13,654 nucleotides of DNA. Origin: FEN-987 sp049521055. GTDB taxonomy: Archaea; Thermoproteota; Bathyarchaeia; 40CM-2-53-6. Below are positions 1-6,254 of the stretch, in pieces (position 1 is the stretch's first letter; the number at the start of each line of letters is the position of its first letter). Where the stretch lies: the NCBI GenBank assembly GCA_049521055.1, contig JBEKPE010000053.1:1-13654 (forward strand). Reading direction: 5' to 3'. The notes below the pieces were generated by a model. It worked only from the letters and a program-made list of their open reading frames with translations, made no database searches and was not told where the DNA came from. The translations under genes and the position numbers were made by a program.

Positions 1-557
1 GTCTTGCGTCTTATCACGCCGTATGCGATTATCATGAAGACTGCTAGTATCGCTAATCCGAATGGGTATTCAGGTATTGGGGTTGAACTGACAGTGAAAG
101 GGTCGCAGCCCAAAATTATCCCTACATTGTTCTGAAGGTATGTCAAGTCTTCGAATCGGGCACTGTACGAGCCAGCAGGGAATCCGCCTGGAACAGTAAT
201 GCTGTAATGCCCTGCGTTATCGGCATCGGTAGTTCCTGTAAGAGTGTATGAAGGTAGGGGGGTGGAGGGAGCCAAGTTCACTGTTAGCGGAATAAATCTA
301 ATGTCATCTGGGAGAACGCATCCCGTGCCGCTCCAGACTAGGACTTCTATACTGTCACCAGTCGTCGGGGAGTTGAAGGGTGGTGAGACCTGGCCGTAGA
401 AGGTTACGGGTTGATTCAGCAATGCAGCGGTAGGTGAAACATGAAACGACGAGGTAATAACACCAGCGTATGCTGGAGAGAGTGAGACGGCTCCTACAAT
501 CGTGAGCAGCAGAATCGAAAGCACCGTAACGGCAATGAACCTCAACCTTTGAACCAT
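1..557 (-). CDS. Secreted protein with PEFG-CTERM-like sorting tail (partial, 3' end off window)
   Basis: The reading frame is open from an ATG at 557 to the left window edge (185 codons, no stop reached). The N-terminus is a signal peptide: basic MVQRLR, a hydrophobic stretch at residues 8-25, then a likely cleavage after SPAYA (about residue 31). The middle is rich in T, S, P and V like an Ig-like beta domain, with two cysteines (C80, C151) that could form a disulfide. Residues 160-185 read PIPEYPFGL, a hydrophobic helix, then RRK: the three-part layout of archaeal PEFG-CTERM tails, which are thought to be recognised by an archaeosortase. No sortase is in the window. The neighbour at 681-1100 is a paralogue with the same cysteine-FTV-PEYP ending. 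A likely TATA box lies at 597-604 and a purine-rich GGTTTGGGGAG precedes the start. Probably a cell-surface protein; its binding partner is unknown. Confidence 0.85.
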   Translation of the reverse strand, partial: MVQRLRFIAVTVLSILLLTIVGAVSLSPAYAGVITSSFHVSPTAALLNQPVTFYGQVSPPFNSPTTGDSIEVLVWSGTGCVLPDDIRFIPLTVNLAPSTPLPSYTLTGTTDADNAGHYSITVPGGFPAGSYSARFEDLTYLQNNVGIILGCDPFTVSSTPIPEYPFGLAILAVFMIIAYGVIRRK

Positions 558-596
558 AAGCTCCCCAAACCTCTCAACTGTGTGAGGAAGTCATTT

Positions 597-604
597 CTAT
601 TTAA
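597..604 (-). promoter_or_regulatory. Candidate TATA box for the PEFG-tailed gene starting at 557
   Basis: On the minus strand the sequence TTAAATAG lies about 40 bases upstream of the ATG. That would put transcription start near 573 and leave a leader of about 16 bases. The call rests on similarity to the archaeal TATA consensus and on spacing only. Confidence 0.4.
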
Positions 605-647
605 CGTAACGTGTCGAGAAGCATTATCGTGAATGTACTGGAACGAA

Positions 648-664
648 TGGGCCTCGACGGCCCA
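648..664. terminator. GGCC hairpin between the two PEFG-tailed genes
   Basis: TGGGCC, five loop bases, then GGCCCA form a perfect 6-bp stem. It lies about 17 bases past the stop of the 681-1100 gene, a terminator-like position. No strong T-tract follows, so termination is inferred from placement. Similar GGCC hairpins occur in other gaps of this window. Confidence 0.35.
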
Positions 665-680
665 ACGACTCTAACGAAAG

Positions 681-1100
681 TTAGTTCGGCCTAACTAACC
701 CGTACCCGATTATTGTGAGGATTGCGAGGATTGGTAATCCAAGCGGATACTCTGGGATTGGTGAAGCAGCAGAGTTGACTGTGAAATTCACGCAACCAGA
801 TGCGTCACCCTCATGGGAGAAGGAGTATGAGCCTGCAGGCTGTCCAGGAAACGAATCGGTGAACGACCCAGGCGACGGGTCAAACACGTTCGTGATGCTA
901 TTGACAACAGAACAGCCTGACCCAGCATACAGAGAGCCGAATCCTCCCGTCGTAGCGGTTCCGCTTATGGTGAAGGGTTGACCTGCGATGGGAGGGTTTG
1001 GATTAATGGTATCGGCCCACACTGGCCCAACATTAACCAAAACCAACAGAAACATGAATAGGACTGCTAGTAATCCAAACCCAGCCGTTACACGTTTCAA
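681..1100 (-). CDS. Secreted protein with PEFG-CTERM-like sorting tail
   Basis: A 139-residue exported protein. Residues 1-29 form a signal peptide (MKR, hydrophobic 8-25, cleavage likely after VWA). Residues 30-112 are low in charge and rich in G, S, T, P and N, with two cysteines (C63, C103). Residues 114-139 read PIPEYPLGL, then a hydrophobic helix, then a short end with one arginine, matching the PEFG-CTERM layout. It resembles the gene starting at 557 in the tail and in the cysteine-x2-FTV spacing before it, so the two are probably tandem paralogues. The start is TTG; no in-frame ATG lies upstream. A TATA-like CATATTAAG sits near 1136-1145. Likely surface-anchored; ligand unknown. Confidence 0.8.
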   Translation of the reverse strand: MKRVTAGFGLLAVLFMFLLVLVNVGPVWADTINPNPPIAGQPFTISGTATTGGFGSLYAGSGCSVVNSITNVFDPSPGSFTDSFPGQPAGSYSFSHEGDASGCVNFTVNSAASPIPEYPLGLPILAILTIIGYGLVRPN

Positions 1101-1695
1101 GGAACACGTACCCTTGGGCAGAGCTTGATTCCTGAACTTAATATGACTTATTTCCGTTCGTCATTAGCTTCGAGTTGGAACAGCAATGTTTCGCTCTACT
1201 AGATGAATTTTCTATTGAGCGATTGGAAAATATTGGGCCTCACGGGTCTATTCCTTGGAATCGGCCCAACGACGCCTGGCCGCTAGGCCAACAGTATCCA
1301 AACGCTAACAATAGCCACACCGTGGTCATACCAACCTAGCGGATACCGTTTATCGTTAAGCCCTCAGAGACATCGATGCACAGGAGACATACGGCCAGAG
1401 TCCACGCACAGCTTCCGTGGAAGAACCTTACCCGCTCGTGTGCTCGCTTCAAAGTTGTGACCTGTATTGGTGCCTGGAGGAACTATCCTAGACTGATTCC
1501 CTGGAAGGGCACACTACTTACTCCGAATCTTCATCGGTTTAACGGAATCGGCAGAATGCCAGAAAAACGTGAAATCATCCGAATAGTAGTATGAGAGTAT
1601 TTCCCTCATCAACAGTTGTTAACACCCACACCTAACCCTGGTCCGTTCACCTTGCTAGGAAAATGAGCGTAGCGACTTTAGAGTAGAATGCAACT
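1101..1695. other. Gene-poor stretch with nested inverted repeats
   Basis: No convincing long gene was found here. The right part has a plus-strand open frame (1376-1594) with an implausible composition, and on minus a 31-codon frame (1514-1609) beginning MREILSYYYSDD just past the 1696 stop; the latter could be a microprotein but has no supporting signal. The left part holds two GGCC inverted repeats (1233-1269 and 1277-1290) and the promoter region of the 681-1100 gene. Confidence 0.5.
1233..1290. repeat. Two adjacent GGCC inverted repeats, one with a nested palindrome
   Basis: TTGGGCC (1233-1239) pairs perfectly with GGCCCAA (1263-1269). Between them ATTCCTTGGAAT (about 1250-1261) forms its own hairpin. 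Eight bases further on, TGGCC-GCTA-GGCCA (1277-1290) forms another. The string GGCCCAACGAC recurs at 659-669. These could be terminators, structured RNA or protein-binding sites. Confidence 0.45.
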
Positions 1696-2223
1696 TCAAT
1701 AGACGACGATTTGAGAGAAGGATATGCAATGTGGAGTGTATTCGCATCGGTGCGATGCAGTTATCGTAATCGGCATAATTGTCAGAATTGAAGTGGGCCC
1801 ATATTGGCCATGCACGGTAACCGTTACTTCGACTGTCTGAAGGCCACTTGCTTCGAGGGTGAGCGTGACAGGCAAGTACCATGTGTAATAGCCATTAGCG
1901 TTGGGAGTAGTTGAAGCTGCTCTGTCACCTGGCGAGGAGTACATGTTGTTAATTTCTATCTGACTAAGCTCATATGTATCCGATTGAAAGTAAGTGGGTA
2001 CGTACTCCTGGAGCGTTATTGACGTTATCTGCAACACTCCCGTTCCATTAATGGAGAGAATAACCTCACCACCACCTCCGACGCCAACATCGGGACCTGA
2101 GAGAAACGAAACATAGTCCAAAGTCAGTGTGGGACGGAACAATTGCGAGTAAAGAACCAGTGCCAACAACGGAACGCATATTACGCAAATTATTATCGCT
2201 GCCCCAACAATTTTCCTTTTCAC
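1696..2223 (-). CDS. Exported or membrane-anchored beta-rich protein of unknown function
   Basis: A 175-residue protein. Residues 1-4 are basic (MKRK) and residues 6-26 form one hydrophobic helix that can act as an uncleaved signal anchor. The remainder (about 30-160) is rich in T, V, S, I and G, suggesting a beta-sandwich outside the cell, and has a GVGGGGEV turn near residue 46. There is no PEFG tail and no recognised domain. The start is GTG at 2223; a purine-rich GAGAGGGAT just upstream overlaps the palindrome at 2233-2244. It lies downstream of, and on the same strand as, the zinc-ribbon membrane protein at 2346-3035, with 122 bases between them, so it may have its own promoter. Function unknown. 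Confidence 0.7.
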   Translation of the reverse strand: MKRKIVGAAIIICVICVPLLALVLYSQLFRPTLTLDYVSFLSGPDVGVGGGGEVILSINGTGVLQITSITLQEYVPTYFQSDTYELSQIEINNMYSSPGDRAASTTPNANGYYTWYLPVTLTLEASGLQTVEVTVTVHGQYGPTSILTIMPITITASHRCEYTPHCISFSQIVVY

Positions 2224-2232
2224 TAGCTATCC

Positions 2233-2244
2233 CTCTCTAGAGAG
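2233..2244. promoter_or_regulatory. 12-bp perfect palindrome at the ribosome site of the 2223 gene
   Basis: CTCTCTAGAGAG is perfectly palindromic and covers part of the purine-rich sequence ten bases before the GTG start. In RNA it could hide the ribosome site; in DNA it could bind a dimeric regulator. It may also be chance. Confidence 0.3.
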
Positions 2245-2345
2245 TTGGGGCTTTGCTCGCAAGAGCTGAGAACTAACCAAGACCTGCAAACTACGAGAAG
2301 CAGCCCTGTGACCATGGCCGGTTTCGGTGTCAACATTCTCACGAC

Positions 2346-3035
2346 TCATGAATGTTGTCTTGTTCCACATTTATTGCAGAAATCGGAGGCAGGAGGCAAC
2401 TCGGCACCACACTTGATACAGGAAGACGGAGCTTTCACAAACTGAGTTATTGTTGCCTGTTTGGGTCTATGCGTAGTTCTCTTTCGTAAAGCGAAGAATA
2501 ATCCAGCGATAATTAACGCCCCGATTAACACCGCACCTATCCAGTCACCATAACCTTGGGTTAACGAAATCTCCATGGAGGTCATCATAGTCGATGTGGC
2601 TGTTCTTGTTAAGGTCAATTCAACGGAAGCAGTCGAAACGGACGTCGAGGAAGAAAGAATAGAGACCGGACCTATCGTCACATTGACATCGGGAGAGACT
2701 CGAACGTTGGAATATGCGCCGAAGGTTATGAGTAGAAGATAGGGGTTGCCAGCCGCTGGGAGAGTTAGATACGGAAAGTCTCCTAATGCAACAGTAGGAC
2801 TTGCAAACCGATGTGCAAAGTCATAAAGACAGGGCAACCAAACGAAACCATATGTGTTTGTATTCCATTCCGTTTGATAGTATTGGGTGGTGGTCTCGGT
2901 CTGAGTGCTTGTGAGGAAACTTGTCGATGTAGAAAATTGCTGGCTCGTCGCTGTTGGAATGGAAGCTACGGCAAGAATTATAATTAGAATTAACAGAACT
3001 GCCGAGCAGATAGCTTTGGCCGGTTTTGGTATCAC
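2346..3035 (-). CDS. Two-anchor membrane protein with C-terminal zinc ribbon
   Basis: A 229-residue protein. Residues 1-30 are a signal sequence or anchor (hydrophobic 10-27). Residues 31-160 are very rich in S and T, as in glycosylated archaeal surface proteins. Residues 164-184 form a second transmembrane helix followed by basic RKR and HRPK. The C-terminus holds a short zinc ribbon with C206-x2-C209 and C220-x2-C223. The positive-inside rule puts the ribbon in the cytoplasm and the S/T-rich domain outside, so the protein could link a surface signal to the inside. The start is GTG; no in-frame ATG lies near. The next gene downstream (1696-2223) also encodes a membrane-anchored protein. The C4 ribbon is of the kind often annotated as zinc_ribbon_2 in archaea. 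Exact role unknown. Confidence 0.75.
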   Translation of the reverse strand: MIPKPAKAICSAVLLILIIILAVASIPTATSQQFSTSTSFLTSTQTETTTQYYQTEWNTNTYGFVWLPCLYDFAHRFASPTVALGDFPYLTLPAAGNPYLLLITFGAYSNVRVSPDVNVTIGPVSILSSSTSVSTASVELTLTRTATSTMMTSMEISLTQGYGDWIGAVLIGALIIAGLFFALRKRTTHRPKQATITQFVKAPSSCIKCGAELPPASDFCNKCGTRQHS

Positions 3036-3204
3036 AGGATTTGACCAGCCAACTACAATCCTAATCGAGACCGCTTAAGACTTTGCAGTTTTGCGGCTCG
3101 CATTTTGAATCATGGTAAGCCATGGGTTATTGCATTGATTCTAAACCCTGGTTCCATCTCGGATATAGCGTACGCTGGTTGGAGTGTTGTTTAGGAAAAC
3201 AGAT

Positions 3205-3221
3205 TGGCCTCTTCGAGGCCA
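3205..3221 (-). terminator. Hairpin terminator of the 3224-3517 gene
   Basis: TGGCCTC-TTC-GAGGCCA is a perfect 7-bp stem with a 3-base loop. It begins 2 bases past the TAG stop at 3224 and, on the minus strand, is followed by ATCTGTTTTCC, a short T-run. Position and structure fit a transcription terminator. Confidence 0.55.
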
Positions 3222-3223
3222 CG

Positions 3224-3517
3224 CTAACGGTGGATGGCCACGTAACCGTCTGGCACGTTAGGGCGACGGCCTTGTCTGGATTTCCTGTAATGCGGAGCGT
3301 GAATCTCCCAGTCTGCAGCCGTCAACCGAAGCTTACCGGTCTTATCCCGTGTTAAGGTTAAGGAGAAAGTAAATCGGCTCTCAACGCCCAGAATTATACC
3401 CTCAGCAGCCAAGGCTTTGACCAGACGTTTAGGCAAGTAGAAGCATGCGGAATGATTCGTTCGGTTCCACTGAGTTGGGACCCGCTCACATCGAGTTAAG
3501 AAACCTTTACCGGCCAT
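3224..3517 (-). CDS. Small basic protein of unknown function, weakly AbrB-like
   Basis: A 97-residue protein starting at ATG 3517, with GAGGT about 9 bases upstream. The N-terminal half includes CFYLPKRLVKAL followed by GIILG and a TFSLTLT strand. A strand carrying a short LPKRLVKAL helix recalls AbrB/SpoVT swapped-hairpin DNA-binding proteins, but the match is too weak to name. The C-terminal 35 residues are basic (HYRKSRQGRRP) and may be disordered. It is separated by about 215 bases from the small-gene operon upstream and is followed directly by a hairpin terminator, so it is probably a separate transcription unit. TATA-like CATATTTACA on minus near 3616-3625 could be its promoter. Confidence 0.6.
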   Translation of the reverse strand: MAGKGFLTRCERVPTQWNRTNHSACFYLPKRLVKALAAEGIILGVESRFTFSLTLTRDKTGKLRLTAADWEIHAPHYRKSRQGRRPNVPDGYVAIHR

Positions 3518-3623
3518 AGGCTAAACCTCTGTTAAGACGGATGATTAAGAAAGGGTCGGCTGAATATGACGAGCATACGTGTAGCCTCGTTGGCGCAACC
3601 GGCCCGTTAACCCTTGTAAATAT

Positions 3624-3658
3624 GGGCACGGGGAAAGTGGAAGTTTGAAGCCGTGCCC
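3624..3658 (-). terminator. 8-bp stem-loop at the end of the small-gene operon
   Basis: GGGCACGG (3624-3631) pairs perfectly with CCGTGCCC (3651-3658) around a 19-base loop. It lies about 75 bases past the last small ORF (stop at 3734). It is probably the operon's 3' end structure; no strong T-run adjoins it. The rest of the gap 3518-3733 shows no gene. Confidence 0.4.
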
Positions 3659-3733
3659 CTGTGTCTTGGATGAACTCAGGACAGAAAGTGGTCAGCCATT
3701 ACTCCGACCGGAGAACTGAGTTCGCCCGTGACC

Positions 3734-3820
3734 TTACTTCTTAGGTTTCAACGGTGCGGGGTTATCGTTCGTTACCTGCGGCGTTGTCCCAGGATACGAA
3801 TCTACATCTTTCTTTGCCAT
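3734..3820 (-). CDS. Putative 28-residue microprotein at the operon end
   Basis: An ATG at 3820 opens a 28-codon frame ending in TAA, reading MAKKDVDSYPGTT and later PAPLKPKK. It begins 8 bases after the stop of the 3828-4070 gene, and the GAGTGA of that stop region could serve as a weak ribosome site. The product is hydrophilic, lysine- and proline-rich and probably unstructured. Tight spacing in a minus-strand run of small genes favours it being translated; its size makes this tentative. Confidence 0.4.
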   Translation of the reverse strand: MAKKDVDSYPGTTPQVTNDNPAPLKPKK

Positions 3821-3827
3821 TTGTTAC

Positions 3828-4070
3828 TCACTCCGTGAATGCAATATGCCTCTTAGTTTCTCTGATAGGCGAGCCATCTGGCGGTGAGTCATCATACAGT
3901 GCTAGTTTGGTGGGCCGCTCTACTGTTATCACGCCTGACTCCCGTATGGCCTGAGCTTCATTCATGCCTTGAGCATCCATGGTTAGCAAAGATTTTGCAA
4001 ACATCATTAACCGAGTTACAGCCTCGGCCCTATCCCGAAACTTCTGATAGGCTAAATTAATTACTGGCAA
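3828..4070 (-). CDS. Small protein of unknown function in the accessory operon
   Basis: An 80-residue protein starting at TTG 4070, seven bases after the stop of the 47-codon gene upstream, so translation is probably coupled. Residues 8-40 are predicted helical (KFRDRAEAVTRLMMFAKSLL, then a QGMNEAQAI helix). Residues 44-80 contain a VITVE strand and a charged, proline-containing end. No domain recognised. The composition (alternating hydrophobic and charged residues, few cysteines) is that of a real protein. It sits near the end of the minus-strand run that begins with the nuclease-like gene at 6080. Confidence 0.55.
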   Translation of the reverse strand: MPVINLAYQKFRDRAEAVTRLMMFAKSLLTMDAQGMNEAQAIRESGVITVERPTKLALYDDSPPDGSPIRETKRHIAFTE

Positions 4071-4077
4071 TTTTATT

Positions 4078-4221
4078 TTACTCCTTGAAATAACGTCTAG
4101 TTCGAGTCTTCGACTCGTTAATTTTCCTCTGCTCTATCGCCCTGTCAAGGTCTTCCTTAACACGGACGATGGTGTCCATGAATTCCCCGATTTTTGGTTG
4201 TTCCTGGTCAACGACACTCAT
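4078..4221 (-). CDS. 47-residue helical protein in the accessory operon
   Basis: An ATG at 4221 opens a 47-codon frame ending in TAA at 4078. The protein starts MSVVDQEQPKIGEFMDTIVR and continues as a highly charged helix with heptad-like hydrophobics (I, V, L, A, I), ending in a basic KTRTRRYFKE tail. That suggests a coiled-coil or nucleic-acid-binding helix. It is followed seven bases later by the TTG start of the next gene, which supports coupled expression. No family recognised. Confidence 0.55.
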   Translation of the reverse strand: MSVVDQEQPKIGEFMDTIVRVKEDLDRAIEQRKINESKTRTRRYFKE

Positions 4222-4299
4222 GAGAACATTATTCGGAATCGGAATTACGTTGCATCGACTATCATGCGGCGAGCCGTGAAAGTTAGAGGCGTAATCACG

Positions 4300-4647
4300 T
4301 CAATAGGTTCCTTTGTTATCACTCTGAGCAAACAGTAGTACCGAATGTAACCCACAATAAGCCGCCATTGGCTGAACGCCTCTTTGCATTAATTTCAGTA
4401 GAACGGCGGCAACGTACTGAATTTGGCTAACCCTGTTATTTGCATCCAGTGTGATAGGCGTAGTTCTCGATAGTCGGACCGCATCTCCGTGTCCGGTAAA
4501 CAAGGGGTTACTGTCGCCTAAGGTAGGAGTCACGGCTCTGTTTCCCATCTGTGGGTTCTCGGTCGGTTCATACCCGCACGTTTCTTGAGCCTTACGTAAC
4601 CGGTAGCTCCTTGAGTTTCGGTCCTCGTCTTCATTATGATTTGTCAT
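4300..4647 (-). CDS. Protein of unknown function, 115 residues
   Basis: Starts at ATG 4647 with a strong ribosome site, GAGGTGA, about ten bases upstream. Residues 1-65 are hydrophilic and rich in N, D, E, R and T, probably disordered. Residues 70-112 look ordered: SQIQYVAAVLLKLMQRGVQP followed by a hydrophobic strand or helix (AYCGLHSVLLFAQ). No catalytic motif is visible. It follows the 4662-4895 gene with only 14 bases between, in the same operon; downstream 78 bases without a gene separate it from the 47-codon gene. Function not recognised. Confidence 0.6.
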   Translation of the reverse strand: MTNHNEDEDRNSRSYRLRKAQETCGYEPTENPQMGNRAVTPTLGDSNPLFTGHGDAVRLSRTTPITLDANNRVSQIQYVAAVLLKLMQRGVQPMAAYCGLHSVLLFAQSDNKGTY

Positions 4648-4661
4648 TTTTGATTTTCACC

Positions 4662-4895
4662 TCACGAGTATACCACGTAGAAGTAGGTTCCTCGAACCAT
4701 AACGTCAAGAATTGTGTGACCCGACATATCGGAGCTCAGGTTGTTCATGAAATCATGGTCGCTTGCATATCGTTTCACTAGGTAGGTTGTCATTTTCTTT
4801 ATCACTGGATGATTGTGAATTGGCTCTTCGAGCCAGTTAATTTCGGATGACGCCCATTCTTCCGTACTCTCCCAAATCCTCAGAGTCTTCCTCAC
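4662..4895 (-). CDS. Small acidic protein of unknown function
   Basis: A 77-residue protein whose GTG start overlaps the TGA stop of the ribbon-helix-helix gene upstream (GTGA overlap), a typical coupled arrangement. It is rich in W, E, H and Y, with residues 10-25 acidic (ESTEEWASSEINWLEEP) and a strand-rich end (GHTILDVMVRGTYFYVVYS). Because it is coupled to a DNA-binding protein of antitoxin-like size, a partner role is possible, but no toxin fold is recognisable. An ATG in another frame (4897) is not used because that frame closes at once. Confidence 0.55.
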   Translation of the reverse strand: MRKTLRIWESTEEWASSEINWLEEPIHNHPVIKKMTTYLVKRYASDHDFMNNLSSDMSGHTILDVMVRGTYFYVVYS

Positions 4896-5149
4896 TCATG
4901 GGGCTTGAACACCTGAACGTCGAGTTCCTCAGTTGGCGGAATCACAGCGATACTAAGCATACGGATGAATTGGCTGAAGCTCATTCCGATTTTTTGGCAA
5001 TGCGCTAACAACCGTTGATACTCAACCTCTGTAAGCCTGAGACCGATGTTTATTGTTCTAACCGCCTGACCTCGTTCGCTATTCTTTGGTCTGCCTGGCC
5101 CTGGTCGGCGTTTGCTTTTCGGAATCCAAACGTACTTCCGTTTCGTCAT
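4892..5149 (-). CDS. Ribbon-helix-helix DNA-binding protein with AT-hook-like N-terminus
   Basis: An 85-residue protein from ATG 5149. Residues 1-27 are strongly basic and include RRPGPGRPKN, an AT-hook-like GRP core that can lie in the minor groove. Residues 31-66 fit the ribbon-helix-helix plan: a strand (VRTINIGLRL), helix A (TEVEYQRLLAHCQKIG) and helix B (SFSQFIRMLSIAV). Such proteins act as dimers and repress their own operons or act as antitoxins. The frame is open back to a TTG at 5161, but the ATG three bases past the preceding TAG is the better start. Its stop overlaps the next gene by four bases. Probably a local regulator of the mobile element. Confidence 0.7.
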   Translation of the reverse strand: MTKRKYVWIPKSKRRPGPGRPKNSERGQAVRTINIGLRLTEVEYQRLLAHCQKIGMSFSQFIRMLSIAVIPPTEELDVQVFKPHE

Positions 5150-5151
5150 AA

Positions 5152-5514
5152 CTAACACCAAGATTCACAGGGGCTATTCGCCCCCACCACGTAAAACCGA
5201 AATCCGTCTCTACTCATAGGGGGGAATTTCGTTGAACAACAATCAGAGATACGAACTTCTGGCGGATTAAATCGCCCTACCGTTTGGCTCGCCGTTAACT
5301 TGGTTATCCGGAGCCAATCAAAAGATAGTATCCACACTATACCAGTAAATCTTACCTTAGCACAGTATACCGTTGTTACCATACCTCCTGGTGCCCGTAT
5401 GGAAGGCGGATTAGAGCCGAAAATAGCTCGGGTTAACGCAGTAGGTGTCATAGACAGAACCAGAACCGTCAAACACGCGCATTTTCCAAAGATGCCTAGT
5501 TGGGCATGGTCCAC
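5152..5514 (-). CDS. Ambiguous ORF between the nuclease-like and RHH genes
   Basis: The minus frame is open for 120 codons from a GTG at 5514. An ATG at 5382, immediately preceded by AGGAGGT, would give 76 residues, though that spacing is too short for a normal ribosome site. Position in the operon (stop three bases before the RHH ATG) supports minus-strand coding. Against it, the product is unusually rich in C, W and F. The opposite strand has its own open frame from about 5194 to 5518 whose translation looks more protein-like (for example LTLAQYTVVTIPPGA) but lacks a good start upstream of TTG 5300 and runs against all neighbours. Only one is likely real; I cannot decide which from the sequence. 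Confidence 0.35.
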   Translation of the reverse strand: MDHAQLGIFGKCACLTVLVLSMTPTALTRAIFGSNPPSIRAPGGMVTTVYCAKVRFTGIVWILSFDWLRITKLTASQTVGRFNPPEVRISDCCSTKFPPMSRDGFRFYVVGANSPCESWC

Positions 5515-6080
5515 CTGAGCATGAAGAGGTCTACCAATAACGGTTCCAGTCTCGCCCGTATAATCGAGTAACTAGTCTCGTCTTCAGGACTAACTGCCTG
5601 TCTGCCCGTCAGTATGACCCTGAAACGGTATTGTTGAAGCAGCTCCAGGATGCGCTGTTCGTCCCCCTCCTGACACAGCAAGTCCCCAATCACGAGAACA
5701 TTGCCTAGTAGAACCGGCCGACCTGAGACTCTGGAAATTATTTTCTCCTCAACTTGATGTAGGCTAAGTGGGTATTTCCCAGGCTGCCAATTCTTGCTTT
5801 CAAGGTTGACCAACCTTTGACCGTTCACCCAGAAATCAAAGTCTGGCGTGTGGACCTCGCCGATTGCAGGGGGGTGGGTATTCGGCCTGTACCAGTTTAC
5901 AGTGCACGGGCCGTAGTCAGTCTGCCATGTTTTTGTCTCTCGCACATTCTGGCTAGGGCTACTCGTGGTGTAGCCGAAGCCAAGTTGTGTAGCTCCGACA
6001 TCTGCTATCACTTTCTTAATCAGACGTTCTTGATTCAATCCGATTTCGGTCGGACTTAATTCAATCCTCACACGTTGCAT
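5496..6080 (-). CDS. Putative PD-(D/E)XK nuclease-like protein
   Basis: A 194-residue protein from ATG 6080, chosen because GAGGTGA lies five bases upstream; the frame stays open back to a TTG at 6149. Around residues 78-97 it reads TPDFDFWVNGQRLVNLESKN: a PD motif (D80) and an ExK motif (E94, K96) on two strands joined by a turn, the core arrangement of PD-(D/E)XK nucleases (restriction enzymes, resolvases, VSR-like). An upstream helix with a glutamate (NQERLIKKVIADVG) could supply the first acidic residue. The rest is alpha/beta with VLLGNVLVIGD and FRVILTG strands. It leads the minus-strand operon that includes an RHH regulator and lies divergent to the HTH-CBS regulator. Role could be replication, repair or defence; family inferred from the motif only. 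Confidence 0.55.
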   Translation of the reverse strand: MQRVRIELSPTEIGLNQERLIKKVIADVGATQLGFGYTTSSPSQNVRETKTWQTDYGPCTVNWYRPNTHPPAIGEVHTPDFDFWVNGQRLVNLESKNWQPGKYPLSLHQVEEKIISRVSGRPVLLGNVLVIGDLLCQEGDEQRILELLQQYRFRVILTGRQAVSPEDETSYSIIRARLEPLLVDLFMLRWTMPN

Positions 6081-6190
6081 CTGATTCACCTCTATGCCCC
6101 CGCCACCTGCAGTTCTCGTCGGTTCCAGGATGCGATGATATGTTGACAACGGCAGCTATCGCAGGGTCTAAGTTCCAATTCGGTTTTCAT

Positions 6191-6220
6191 TTTGACCACA
6201 ACACTCTAAAGGTCACAGGA
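6191..6220. promoter_or_regulatory. Spaced inverted repeat in the divergent promoter region
   Basis: TTTGACC ... GGTCACA contains TGACC/GGTCA arms about 13 bases apart, and its CCACAAC resembles the TCACAAC half of the operator at 6238-6254. It lies between the two divergent start codons (6080 and 6255) and may be a second, weaker regulator site. Confidence 0.3.
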
Positions 6221-6237
6221 CCCATTAGGCACACCTA

Positions 6238-6254
6238 GTTGTGAAAATCACAAC
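6238..6254. promoter_or_regulatory. Perfect inverted repeat touching the start codon of the HTH-CBS gene
   Basis: GTTGTGAAAATCACAAC has two 7-base arms around AAA and ends directly before the ATG at 6255. An HTH dimer bound here would block transcription or early elongation, so autoregulation by the HTH-CBS protein is the natural reading. In RNA it could also form a hairpin that blocks the start codon. Confidence 0.6.

Noticed and set aside
1376..1594. 72-codon plus-strand ORF in the gene-poor gap
   Set aside because: Composition rich in R, H, W and C with no ribosome site and no recognisable domain; looks like chance.
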